NCBI RefSeq assembly: GCF_028710545.1 | Contig: NZ_JAQTTX010000022.1 | Coordinates: 1-44,834, forward strand | Length of the DNA: 44,834 nt | Source: Halothiobacillus sp. | GTDB taxonomy: Bacteria > Pseudomonadota > Gammaproteobacteria > Halothiobacillales > Halothiobacillaceae | Direction of reading: 5' to 3' | Shown: piece by piece, positions 24,697 through 32,801 of the stretch | Numbering within the stretch: the stretch's first letter is position 1 | How the letters are laid out: every line of letters begins with the position of its first letter | Program-made: the position numbers and the translations under genes | The notes under the pieces: generated by a model | The model's input: only the letters and a program-made list of their open reading frames with translations | Database searches by the model: none | What the model was told of the DNA's origin: nothing

Positions 24697-26277
24697 ATGA
24701 ATCAGCCGAAAGAAAATACCCCTGTGGCAAACAAACCGAATTCCTCCTTGATTATTTTCGATACGACCTTGCGTGATGGGGAACAAAGCCCCGGTGCCGC
24801 AATGACCCGTGAAGACAAACTCCGTATCGCGCGGCAACTGGAGCGTCTGGGTGTCGATGTGATCGAAGCCGGCTTTGCCGCCGCAAGTGAAGGTGATTTT
24901 GCGGCTATCCGCGCGATCGCAGAAACCATCGAAAACTCAACCGTATGTTCTCTTGCCCGTGCCAACGAGCGGGATGTGCGTCGCGCCGGTGAGGCCATTG
25001 CCCCTGCGGCCCGCAAGCGTATCCATACCTTCATTGCGACCAGCCCCATCCACATGGAGAAGAAGCTGCGCATGACGCCGGATGAAGTCGTCGAGCATGC
25101 GGTAAAAGCGGTCAAGCTGGCCCGCACGTACACCGACGATGTGGAATTTTCCGCTGAGGATGCGGTTCGTTCCGAGATCGATTTTCTGGTGCGTATCTTT
25201 GAAGCGGCTATCGAAGCCGGTGCCACCACCTTGAACGTACCGGATACCGTGGGTTACTCCACACCCGGCGAATGGGGCGCACGCATGGCTGAGTTGATTC
25301 GCCGTACGCGCGGGTCGGATCGCGTGATCTGGTCCACGCATTGTCATAATGATCTCGGCATGGCGGTTGCCAACTCGCTCTCCGCCGTATTGGCTGGCGC
25401 GCGTCAGGTTGAATGCACCATCAATGGCTTGGGCGAGCGGGCGGGTAATGCCGCACTTGAAGAAGTGGTGATGGCCGTCCGCACACGCCAGGATGTGTTC
25501 GGTCTCGACACTCGGATTGATGCCACCCAGATTGTGCCGATTTCCAAACTGGTCTCCACCATCACGGGTTATCCAGTGCAACCGAACAAGGCCATTGTGG
25601 GCGCGAACGCTTTTGCCCATGAATCCGGTATCCATCAGGACGGCGTACTCAAGCATCGTGAAACCTATGAAATCATGCGTGCAGAAGACGTGGGTTGGAC
25701 GACCAACAAACTGTCCTTGGGCAAGTTGTCCGGTCGCAACGCCTTCCGCAGTCGCTTGACCGAGCTCGGTATCGATCTGGCCAGCGAAGAAGCATTGAAC
25801 GATGCCTTCCGGCGATTCAAGGATCTGGCCGACAAGAAGCGTGAAATTTTCGACGAGGATATTCAGGCACTTGTTTCCGAAGTGCACGAAGATCAGGTCG
25901 AGCAACTCAAGCTTGTTTCGCTGAAAGTCTGTTCGGAAACCGGCGAAGTGCCAACGGCCACCTTGGTGATTTCCGTGGCGGGCGAAGAGAAATCGGCTAC
26001 GGCACAGGGTGCCGGACCAGTCGATGCGGCATTCGTGTGCATCGAGAACATGATGCAATCGGGTGCGAATCTGCAACTGTATTCCGTCAACAACATCACC
26101 AGCGGTACCGATGCACAGGGCGAGGTAAATGTGCGTCTTGAACGCGCAGGCCGTATCGTGACAGGGCAGGGCGCCGATACCGACATCGTCGTTGCATCTG
26201 CCAAGGCCTATCTCAATGCGCTTGACCGCCTGCAAAAGCCCGCAGAGCGCGCCCACCCTCAAATGGGCGACGTGTGA
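24697..26277 (+). CDS. leuA: 2-Isopropylmalate synthase
   Basis: 526 aa, the long LeuA type. It condenses acetyl-CoA with 2-oxoisovalerate, the first committed step of leucine synthesis. The N-terminal TIM barrel shows [15 protein letters not shown], with the catalytic Arg-Asp pair, and the metal motif [16 protein letters not shown]. The CIPMS signature region [17 protein letters not shown] follows, then [20 protein letters not shown]. Residues about 400-515 form the C-terminal regulatory domain that binds leucine for feedback inhibition ([19 protein letters not shown]). It appears as a single gene, without leuBCD nearby. Confidence 0.97.
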   Translation: MNQPKENTPVANKPNSSLIIFDTTLRDGEQSPGAAMTREDKLRIARQLERLGVDVIEAGFAAASEGDFAAIRAIAETIENSTVCSLARANERDVRRAGEAIAPAARKRIHTFIATSPIHMEKKLRMTPDEVVEHAVKAVKLARTYTDDVEFSAEDAVRSEIDFLVRIFEAAIEAGATTLNVPDTVGYSTPGEWGARMAELIRRTRGSDRVIWSTHCHNDLGMAVANSLSAVLAGARQVECTINGLGERAGNAALEEVVMAVRTRQDVFGLDTRIDATQIVPISKLVSTITGYPVQPNKAIVGANAFAHESGIHQDGVLKHRETYEIMRAEDVGWTTNKLSLGKLSGRNAFRSRLTELGIDLASEEALNDAFRRFKDLADKKREIFDEDIQALVSEVHEDQVEQLKLVSLKVCSETGEVPTATLVISVAGEEKSATAQGAGPVDAAFVCIENMMQSGANLQLYSVNNITSGTDAQGEVNVRLERAGRIVTGQGADTDIVVASAKAYLNALDRLQKPAERAHPQMGDV

Positions 26278-26301
26278 ACGTTTTGTCCCGGCAGCGCGTG
26301 A

Positions 26302-26727
26302 ATGGATAGCATCCCGGCACTTCACTGGTTGGGTATCGAGCAGTGGGTGTTGCGAGCGCCATGGCCGGGTCATTCGTCCGAGCCGGTTATTTCATTAGAA
26401 ACTGATGCTGCTTCATTCGATGCCCCAGCCGCGGAACAGCGCATTCCTCTGGCGGATTCACCGAAAGTTGCAGAAGTTTCCGGGGCCGAACCGGTGCCGG
26501 TTGCGGGTTTGTGCTTCATTGCCGCAAACGGTGCCGAATTCTCAAAACTGGTTTCGGCCATCTCGCGTTGTCTTCCCTCGGGGAAGACGGCGATACATCA
26601 ATCTGCATCGGAAGAACAGCCACCCTCGGTTCATTGCAACGGGCTGACCTGGTCGCTTGCAGAGCTCAGGCGGAGCGGACAGGCCAAGCGTGCTCTGTGG
26701 CGTTTGCTGGTAGGTTCGAACGCATGA
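26302..26727 (+). CDS. holD: HolD-like DNA polymerase III psi subunit
   Basis: 141 aa. The N-terminal LHWLGIEQWVLRAPWPG resembles the first helix of E. coli HolD (which has LGITQWSLRRP), and the C-terminal LRRSGQAKRALWRLL resembles its last helix (LRANPTARAALW). Between them is a long Ala/Pro/Glu-rich segment (about residues 28-68) that is unlike the enteric protein. The stop overlaps the rimI start in ATGA, exactly the holD-rimI neighbourhood of E. coli. Psi joins the clamp loader to the chi subunit and thereby to SSB. HolD diverges fast, so similarity plus context carries the call. The ribosome site is weak. Confidence 0.65.
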   Translation: MDSIPALHWLGIEQWVLRAPWPGHSSEPVISLETDAASFDAPAAEQRIPLADSPKVAEVSGAEPVPVAGLCFIAANGAEFSKLVSAISRCLPSGKTAIHQSASEEQPPSVHCNGLTWSLAELRRSGQAKRALWRLLVGSNA

Positions 26728-27218
26728 ATGGGCAAATCGATCAGAGTCCTGTAGTTTCACCTGTGCCCCCTCCCATTGCACACATACTCTCCCTGGATGA
26801 AGAAGATTTGCCCGCCGTGCAACGGATTGAGCAGGCGGCGCATATCTTTCCGTGGTCCGAGCGCGTTTTCAAGGACTGCATTCGATCGGGTTATTACCTT
26901 GATGGCGCGTATGATGGGTCAACATTACTTGGTTTCAGTGTGGTGATGCCCATTCTCAATGAATGGCATCTGTTGAATCTGTGCGTCGACCCGAAAAGGC
27001 AGCGCCGAGGCATTGGTCGATTGCTGTTGGAATACATGATCGAACAAGCGAAAAAAGCCGAGGTGGATAGCCTCTGGCTTGAGGTTCGAGAGGGGAACGC
27101 AGCAGCGAGGCAGTTGTACTCCGCCCACGGATTCGAGCAGGTCGGTCTCAGAAAAGCCTATTACCCGGCCAAAGACGGGCGCGAGGATGCACTTGTGCTG
27201 ACGCGGACACTGGATTAG
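26724..27218 (+). CDS. rimI: Ribosomal protein S18 alanine N-acetyltransferase RimI
   Basis: 164 aa from ATG 26724, which overlaps the preceding stop in ATGA. The frame is open far upstream inside the holD gene, but that part is a different-frame shadow. It is a GNAT-fold enzyme that acetylates the N-terminal alanine of ribosomal protein bS18. The acetyl-CoA site is visible as LCVDPKRQRRGIGRLLLEYMIEQ (Q/RxxGxG/A motif), then SLWLEVREGNAAARQLYSAHGFEQVGLRKAYY. The first 20 residues are an extra Pro/Val-rich extension compared with E. coli RimI. Coupling to holD suggests co-expression. Confidence 0.92.
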   Translation: MNGQIDQSPVVSPVPPPIAHILSLDEEDLPAVQRIEQAAHIFPWSERVFKDCIRSGYYLDGAYDGSTLLGFSVVMPILNEWHLLNLCVDPKRQRRGIGRLLLEYMIEQAKKAEVDSLWLEVREGNAAARQLYSAHGFEQVGLRKAYYPAKDGREDALVLTRTLD

Positions 27219-27330
27219 CCCCCATTTTTTCCCACGGATTTTCGGCGCTACATCTTTCATCAGCCGCTTCATGGTGATGTCATCTCATCGCCTCTGCGTG
27301 GACTCAGGGGTTACAACAGCAGGAGTCGTC

Positions 27331-28005
27331 ATGCGAATCATTTTTGGAATATTGAGCCTGTATTTTTTATTGGCTGCGCCCGTGCAGGCGGCGGGGCAAG
27401 CCATGCTGCAGACCGAGCAAAATGGTCGAGTCGAGCAAACAACACTGGTCTGGCTGAATGACCGCGCCCTGCGCATGGACCTGACCCATCCACCCGCGGA
27501 AATTCTGCTGCATCAGGGGTCACTGTATGCGATCTCTCAGATCGGCGGCCTGTCGGTCGTCGCCTCGGTTGCGAGTGCTGACCAACTCGCCCAGGCCTTG
27601 GGGCAGGGGGCTGGCGTTCTTGACCAGATCAATCATGAAATGGCCAGTTCGGTCAGCCGTTTCGAGGCCACCGGGCATCAGGAAACCATCGCCGGTATTC
27701 GAGGCGAGCAATATCGGGTGGTATGGGTCGATCAGCAGGGAAAGTCACATACTGATGTCGCTGTGCTATCCCATGCGCCGGTAGTGGTTGAGTTGACACG
27801 AGCTTTGCAAAATATGGCCGTGGCTGCGAACAAGGGGCGCGATGCCCGAATGATCGAATTTCTGCGCAAGGGATGGGGTGTGTTGCGCTACGGTCAGGCT
27901 TATCGGCTTGAATCCATCAGCGAGAAATCTCCGGAACCAAGCCTGCTTGCATTGCCCACGCAATCGATCGATGTTCAGGGTATTCTGCAGGGATTGAGTC
28001 GTTAA
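27331..28005 (+). CDS. Exported protein of unknown function
   Basis: 224 aa from ATG 27331, fixed by AGGAG at 27321-27325. A signal peptide is clear (FGILSLYFLLAAPVQA then AGQ). The mature part begins with alternating strands (QAMLQTEQNGRVEQTTLVWL, LRMDLTHPPAEILLHQGSLY), reminiscent of beta-rich periplasmic proteins of the LolA or DUF4412 kind, followed by a segment of helices. No catalytic motif, cysteine or membrane segment is seen in the mature protein. I do not recognise the family. It stands between rimI and gloB with gaps of 112 bp and 179 bp, so it is probably its own unit. Confidence 0.75.
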   Translation: MRIIFGILSLYFLLAAPVQAAGQAMLQTEQNGRVEQTTLVWLNDRALRMDLTHPPAEILLHQGSLYAISQIGGLSVVASVASADQLAQALGQGAGVLDQINHEMASSVSRFEATGHQETIAGIRGEQYRVVWVDQQGKSHTDVAVLSHAPVVVELTRALQNMAVAANKGRDARMIEFLRKGWGVLRYGQAYRLESISEKSPEPSLLALPTQSIDVQGILQGLSR

Positions 28006-28085
28006 ATTTCAATCCGTTGTTCTCCTCTGTTTGACCTGAAACGACAAGTAATGCCTGTTAATGGCGTGACCCGTGGTATTGGTGA

Positions 28086-28113
28086 TTGACCTCCGTTGTC
28101 ATATTCGTACACT
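28086..28113 (+). promoter_or_regulatory. Possible sigma-70 promoter for gloB
   Basis: TTGACC (28086-28091) and TACACT (28108-28113) are separated by 16 bp, a fair match to the -35 and -10 consensus. It would start transcription about 65 bp before the gloB GTG at 28185. No other pair in the gap fits better. Confidence 0.4.
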
Positions 28114-28184
28114 GTCACCAGTTTTTAATGACGATGGTGTAACCGGTTGCCGTAGGGTTCGGGGCACGTTGGAGGAGCGATACT

Positions 28185-28985
28185 GTGCGGATTCACGCAA
28201 TTCCCGTCCTGTCCGATAACTATGTCTGGCTGATCGAAGGTGATCAAGGGCATTGTGCCGTGGTCGATCCGGGTGAAGCCGCACCGGTTCTGGCAGAAAT
28301 CGAGCAGCGCAATCTTAGCCTCTCGGCCATCATGCTGACACATCATCATGCCGATCATTGCCAGGGTGTCGCCGGGTTGAAAGCCCGCTATCCCGTGCCG
28401 GTATATGGCCCCTCTCTTGAAGCCAAAACCTGGGTGACAAACCCATTGGCCGATCTTGAAACCTTTGATTTGCCACACATTGGTCGATTTCAGGCTTGGC
28501 ATACACCCGGTCATACCCTGGGGCATATCAGCCTGATCTCTGACGGGGCCGCCTTTGTGGGCGATACCCTTTTTTCAGCGGGTTGCGGGCGTTTGTTCGA
28601 GGGTTCTCCCGAACAGATGTTGGCGAGTCTGGATCGTCTTTCGAGCTTGCCGGACGCTACGATGATCTATTGTGGGCACGAATATACCGCTGATAGCCTC
28701 CGATTTGCGCATTACGCCGAACCGAACAATGAATCGATCGTCGAACGAATTCGCGAAGTGAAAGAAGCGCGCGCGGCGGGCTTGCCGAGCGTGCCAACTT
28801 CGATGTCCATGGAGAAACAAATCAACCCGTTCCTGCGGATTCGTGAACCATCCTTACGTGCTGCGATTCTGAAACATGCCGGAAGCGAATCGCTCAGCGA
28901 TGCAGATGCCTTTTGGACGCTACGTTGCTGGAAGGATGAGTTTGATGATTTGCCGCTTCTCCCCCGTCACGCACAGAATCACTGA
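28185..28985 (+). CDS. gloB: Hydroxyacylglutathione hydrolase (glyoxalase II)
   Basis: 266 aa from GTG 28185, placed by the strong ribosome site GGAGGAG (28171-28177). It hydrolyses S-lactoylglutathione to lactate and glutathione, the second step of methylglyoxal detoxification. The metallo-beta-lactamase motif THHHADHCQGV binds the two metals, with further ligands in HTPGHTLGHIS, VGDTLFSAGCGRLFEG and YCGHEYT. The C-terminal part ends in FWTLRCWKDEFDD, as in proteobacterial GloB. mltD begins 4 bp after its stop, the same pair as in E. coli but in the opposite relative layout, and separated here from the yafS-rnhA pair. Confidence 0.95.
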   Translation: MRIHAIPVLSDNYVWLIEGDQGHCAVVDPGEAAPVLAEIEQRNLSLSAIMLTHHHADHCQGVAGLKARYPVPVYGPSLEAKTWVTNPLADLETFDLPHIGRFQAWHTPGHTLGHISLISDGAAFVGDTLFSAGCGRLFEGSPEQMLASLDRLSSLPDATMIYCGHEYTADSLRFAHYAEPNNESIVERIREVKEARAAGLPSVPTSMSMEKQINPFLRIREPSLRAAILKHAGSESLSDADAFWTLRCWKDEFDDLPLLPRHAQNH

Positions 28986-28988
28986 ATA

Positions 28989-30608
28989 ATGATCCATCCC
29001 GCTACGATTTTCATGGGCAAAAGATTGGCGTATCGTCGCGCCGAACGGCCGCAGCGAAGCGTCTTGCTACGTTTTCTCACCCTTCTCGTCCTGCCTGCTT
29101 TGCTTGCTTTGAGCGGTTGCGCCAATCTACCGCAAACAGCAGGTAATGCGCCGATGGCGTCCAGTGCCGTAGATGATGGTTCTTCTTCTGACGACGTGGA
29201 TTACAGCATCCTGCCCGCCATTAACACGCCAGAGCAAAGTGCGCGGAAGGCGGCCTGGATGAATGATGGCAACCTCTGGCACTACATCGCGGCTCGATTC
29301 ACCCTGCCGATTCCCAATAACCCTCGGGTTCAGCAACAACTGGCATTTTATTCCAGCCATATTGATTACCTTGAGCGTGTTACTGAACGTGCAAAGCCTT
29401 ATCTGCATATGATCGTGGCTGATTTGCAGGCCAATAATCTCCCGCTGGAACTGGCCTTGTTGCCGATTGTTGAGAGTGCTTATCGTCCTGGCGCCGTCTC
29501 ATCCAGTAACGCAGCGGGTATCTGGCAGTTTGTTCGGAGCACGGGGGACCATTTCGGGTTGCGGCGAACGGTCTGGTATGACGGCAGGCGAGATATCAAG
29601 GCATCCACCGATGCCGCAATGCAGTATTTTACGCGTCTGCGGATCATGTTCAACGACGATTGGCCCGTTGTTATCGCCTCCTATAATGGTGGTGAGGGCA
29701 CGTTACAGAATGCTATTGCCTACAACCAATCCAAAGGGCTGCCAACCGATTTCTGGGATTTGACCCGAATCAGTAAGGAGACGGCTGATTACCCCGCGCG
29801 ACTTTATGCGTTGGTGATTATTTTCAGTAATCCGGAGAAATACGGCTTCCACCCTTATCCGATCCCGAATCAGTCTGTGGTGACCGAAATCGCGCTGAAT
29901 AAGTCGGTCAATCTGAACAAACTGGCTTCGCTGACGGGCGTGTCGCATGACGAGCTCTTTCACCTGAATCCCGGTTTCGATAAATTGATTACCGGGCCGG
30001 AAACGACCAGCCTCCTGGTGCCCAAGAGTTTGGCGTCACAGTTCACGCCGACCGCTCTGGAAGAAGCCGAGAAATCGGCCATGAACTGGGGTCGCTATAC
30101 TCTTCGCCGGGGCGATAATTTTCATAAGCTGGCCTACCGTTATGGTTGTGATGTGGATGAGCTGCTCAAGGTTAATCGTTTGAGTTCGGCCTATGCCCAC
30201 CCTGGAGAAACGATCATTGTTCCTTTGGGCCGCGGCAAGAAACTGTTGGCCAGTGGCGCAGACCAGCTTTATACGGTGCAAAGCGGGGATTCGTTATGGG
30301 GATTGGCCCACCGTTTCGATATGGACCTTGCGGACTTGAAGCGTATCAATGGCCTCAAGGCCAAGGATCCAATTCATCCGGGCCAGAAATTGATCGTGGC
30401 TGCGAAACAAGAACATCTGCGTGCGGACAACAAGCCAGTGAAAAGTAGTGGCGAGTCATCGGGACACTATGTCGTTCAGAAGGGTGATACCTTGTGGAAT
30501 GTGGCCCGGCGGTTTTCGACGACAGTTCAGCATTTGGTCGCTTCCAACCGACTTGATTCTTCGGCTCCACTCAAACCGGGTCAGGTTTTGATGATTGCTG
30601 GAAACTGA
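28989..30608 (+). CDS. mltD: Membrane-bound lytic murein transglycosylase D with three LysM domains
   Basis: 539 aa. The N-terminus has a lipoprotein signal (LLVLPALLALSGCA), so the enzyme is probably anchored to the outer membrane. Residues about 140-290 form the SLT catalytic domain with E162 in ALLPIVESAYRPGAV and the following NAAGIWQFVRSTG and ASYNGGEGTLQNAI motifs. Three LysM peptidoglycan-binding domains follow, starting YTLRRGDNFHKLAYRYG, YTVQSGDSLWGLAHRFD and YVVQKGDTLWNVARRFS. It cleaves the glycan strand to give 1,6-anhydromuramoyl ends during wall remodelling. Start 28989 lacks a clear ribosome site; ATG 29013 is an alternative. It is coupled with gloB. Confidence 0.95.
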   Translation: MIHPATIFMGKRLAYRRAERPQRSVLLRFLTLLVLPALLALSGCANLPQTAGNAPMASSAVDDGSSSDDVDYSILPAINTPEQSARKAAWMNDGNLWHYIAARFTLPIPNNPRVQQQLAFYSSHIDYLERVTERAKPYLHMIVADLQANNLPLELALLPIVESAYRPGAVSSSNAAGIWQFVRSTGDHFGLRRTVWYDGRRDIKASTDAAMQYFTRLRIMFNDDWPVVIASYNGGEGTLQNAIAYNQSKGLPTDFWDLTRISKETADYPARLYALVIIFSNPEKYGFHPYPIPNQSVVTEIALNKSVNLNKLASLTGVSHDELFHLNPGFDKLITGPETTSLLVPKSLASQFTPTALEEAEKSAMNWGRYTLRRGDNFHKLAYRYGCDVDELLKVNRLSSAYAHPGETIIVPLGRGKKLLASGADQLYTVQSGDSLWGLAHRFDMDLADLKRINGLKAKDPIHPGQKLIVAAKQEHLRADNKPVKSSGESSGHYVVQKGDTLWNVARRFSTTVQHLVASNRLDSSAPLKPGQVLMIAGN

Positions 30609-30672
30609 AATGTCATGCGTTCGGCCAATCTGCGCCGTTTAGACAGACCCGCTTCAATAAAATGAAGACAAT

Positions 30673-30701
30673 AAAAAACCCCGCTCAATGGCGGGGTTTT
30701 T
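30673..30701. terminator. Bidirectional rho-independent terminator between mltD and the convergent exported-protein gene
   Basis: AAAAACCCCGC (30674-30684) and GCGGGGTTTTT (30691-30701) are perfect arms around a 6-nt loop. The A run on one side and the T run on the other make it work in both directions. It lies 65 bp after the mltD stop and 17 bp after the stop of the minus-strand gene. Confidence 0.93.
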
Positions 30702-30717
30702 GTTGGTTCATTCAGAG

Positions 30718-31140
30718 TTACTGGATGGTGCCGCAGGAAACGACTTTGTCGCCTGATTTCAGCGTGTATGAGAGAACATCGCCTTCGAAGATCGAAGCGG
30801 TTTTCACGTCAACCACGGTCTCGGACTTGCCGTTAACCACGTTGGTCAGTGGGTATTTAACCTTGTTGGTTGCTGCATCGCGGCAACGGCCTTGGTTGAT
30901 GGAGAAAGTCAGAGGGCCTGCAATGTTTTTACCCTTGAAGGTCGCGATGAATTTGGTTTTGTCGACGGCAACCGGAATGATGTTGATTTTGCCGAAAATG
31001 TCAGAACCGTTCATCGGTACAGTGTGTCCCAAAAACTGAACGTTCGGGTTGACGATCACTTCTGCCTTGGGTTTGTCTTCTGCTTGCGCGATGCCTGTCA
31101 TCATGCTCGCCACAGCGGCTACAAGGATAATTTTTTTCAT
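30718..31140 (-). CDS. Small exported protein with two cysteines, unknown function
   Basis: 140 aa with ribosome site AGGGG just before ATG. Residues 1-20 are a signal peptide (KKIILVAAVASMMTGIAQA). The mature protein of about 120 residues looks beta-rich and has exactly two cysteines (GRCRDAA and VSCGTIQ), suited to one disulfide. It has no Trp and no recognised catalytic motif. I do not recognise the family. Its gene faces mltD across a shared terminator and has a long gap upstream (to hinT at 31480), so it is likely a single-gene unit. A periplasmic or secreted location is expected. Confidence 0.75.
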   Translation of the reverse strand: MKKIILVAAVASMMTGIAQAEDKPKAEVIVNPNVQFLGHTVPMNGSDIFGKINIIPVAVDKTKFIATFKGKNIAGPLTFSINQGRCRDAATNKVKYPLTNVVNGKSETVVDVKTASIFEGDVLSYTLKSGDKVVSCGTIQ

Positions 31141-31479
31141 GAATGCCCCTAAATTGTTTTTTTCACACGAACTGAACGCCAGATTGTTTCTAAGCGTTTG
31201 GCGATTTTAGATGATTCTGACCCCAAACGGTTCCCTTTTATCACCCTGTTTCAGAATGAAATTATTGATTGGAGGATAAGAAAACTCTAATTCTCCTGCT
31301 TGGTGTTGCCAAAATACCGCTCGTGATTGTAGCAAAGTGACTCTGTTTTAGGTACCTATTGCCCAAATGTGCGGGTACCTGCTCTACGGCGACAACAAAC
31401 ATAAAGCGACTGCATTGACGCTTGCTACCGTTGCGGCCTACATTGATCGCCCCGGTTCATGAGCTATTAGGTGCTTTGC
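31141..31479. other. Gene-free stretch between the exported-protein gene and hinT
   Basis: About 340 bp with no supported gene. ATTCTGA (31214-31220) and TCAGAAT (31251-31257) form a 7-bp inverted repeat. GGTACCT occurs twice near 31351 and 31374. Both flanking genes start outward from here, so promoters for the two directions must lie inside, but I found no convincing -35/-10 pair. Confidence 0.5.
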
Positions 31480-31824
31480 ATGAGTGAGACGATTTTCTCA
31501 AAAATTATTCGCCGCGAAATTCCAGCCGACATCGTGTTCGAAAATGATCGCGTCCTGGCTTTCCGGGATATCAATCCCCAGGCACCGGTACATATTCTGA
31601 TTATTCCCAAAAAGCCCATTCCTACCGTGAATGATATACAGGCGGAAGACGCCCCTTTGATCGGTGAGTTGTTTGTCGTTGCGGCGCAACTGGCCGCCGA
31701 GGAAGGGATCGCAGAAGCAGGTTATCGCACGGTATTCAATTGCCGGGATCATGGCGGGCAGGAGGTCTATCACCTGCACCTGCATCTGTTGGGCGGGCGA
31801 CAAATGACCTGGCCGCCGGGTTGA
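31480..31824 (+). CDS. hinT: HIT-family purine nucleoside phosphoramidase (HinT-like)
   Basis: 114 aa from ATG 31480, with AGGTG upstream; a GTG at 31471 is less likely. The protein matches bacterial HinT along its length: [40 protein letters not shown], and the catalytic histidine triad [13 protein letters not shown], with [10 protein letters not shown] before it. HinT hydrolyses adenosine 5'-phosphoramidates and aminoacyl adenylates as a homodimer. It converges with rsgA, with 11 bp between the stops. Confidence 0.94.
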   Translation: MSETIFSKIIRREIPADIVFENDRVLAFRDINPQAPVHILIIPKKPIPTVNDIQAEDAPLIGELFVVAAQLAAEEGIAEAGYRTVFNCRDHGGQEVYHLHLHLLGGRQMTWPPG

Positions 31825-31835
31825 TCGCTTGCTGA

Positions 31836-32801
31836 TTACTGGGGGCACTCGCGCTTGAGCGATTGGTAATTCTCAAACCGCCGGCTGTCCAGTTGGCCAT
31901 GCGCAACTGCCGCCCGAACGGCACAGCTGGGTTCTTGACTGTGGGTGCAGTTGTAAAACCGGCAGCCTTCGGCAAGTTTCAGAATATCCGGAAAGGCGCG
32001 GTCGATGGCTTGGGCGTCTTGCGCTGCCACGGCGAAATCTCGCACGCCGGGTGCGTCAATCAGGCCGCCTTGCATGTGATCGAGCCGAAACAGGGTGCTG
32101 TGTCGCGTGGTGTGCTGACCTTCCTGACTGTGGCTGGATAATTCGTTGACGGCAGCGGCGGCAGCCTGAGAGGTGATGCTGCGGGCCAGGGATGTTTTAC
32201 CCACGCCGGATAAGCCGATCATCATGGAGATCTTGTCGTGCAGCACGCCGAGCAGGTCGTCTATCCCTTCGCCGGTTTTCGTGCTGATGCGCAATATATC
32301 GATGTCTTGCGCCGCCCAAAGGGCTAATGTCTGCTCGATGAGCTTTCGGTGTTCGGTTTGCGTTGTTGCCAGAAGATCGACCTTGTTCAATACGATAATG
32401 GGGGTGGCGGGCAGGTCGAGGGCGGCTACCAGGGTGCGTTCAACCACGTTCGGGTTCATCCAGGGTGTCGGGGCCAGGATGATCAGCACCTGATCAATAT
32501 TCGCCGCCATCAATCGCACTTTGCCGTGCGTGTCCGGTCGAATCAGTGTGTTGCTGCGTGGATAGACGAATTCGATGATTTCCCTGGCATCTTCCCCTGT
32601 GCGCCACCCCACGCGGTCGCCCGTTGTGAGCACGCCCAGCGTGCGGCGTGCGGTAGCGCGTAGCAGTTTGCCTTCCGCATTTTCGATGATGAGCTCGGTG
32701 CCGTGATGAGTGATCACGGTGGCTTGTTCCAGCGATTGGTCCGGTGCGGACTGGCGGCTGGCGATCTGGTTCTTTTGGCGGTCGGTCAGTCTGATTTTCA
32801 T
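31836..32801 (-). CDS. rsgA: Small ribosomal subunit biogenesis GTPase RsgA
   Basis: 321 aa. Order of domains is OB fold (residues about 35-95), circularly permuted GTPase (G4 IVLNKVDLL, then G1 GLSGVGKTSLA, then G3 LIDAPGVRDF) and a C-terminal zinc finger (CRFYNCTHSQEPSCAV). The permuted G4-G1-G3 order is diagnostic of RsgA/YjeQ, which matures the 30S subunit. Its ATG overlaps the mgtE stop by 4 nt, so the two are translationally coupled. The usual partner orn is close by but in the opposite orientation, beyond mgtE. Confidence 0.95.
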   Translation of the reverse strand: MKIRLTDRQKNQIASRQSAPDQSLEQATVITHHGTELIIENAEGKLLRATARRTLGVLTTGDRVGWRTGEDAREIIEFVYPRSNTLIRPDTHGKVRLMAANIDQVLIILAPTPWMNPNVVERTLVAALDLPATPIIVLNKVDLLATTQTEHRKLIEQTLALWAAQDIDILRISTKTGEGIDDLLGVLHDKISMMIGLSGVGKTSLARSITSQAAAAAVNELSSHSQEGQHTTRHSTLFRLDHMQGGLIDAPGVRDFAVAAQDAQAIDRAFPDILKLAEGCRFYNCTHSQEPSCAVRAAVAHGQLDSRRFENYQSLKRECPQ

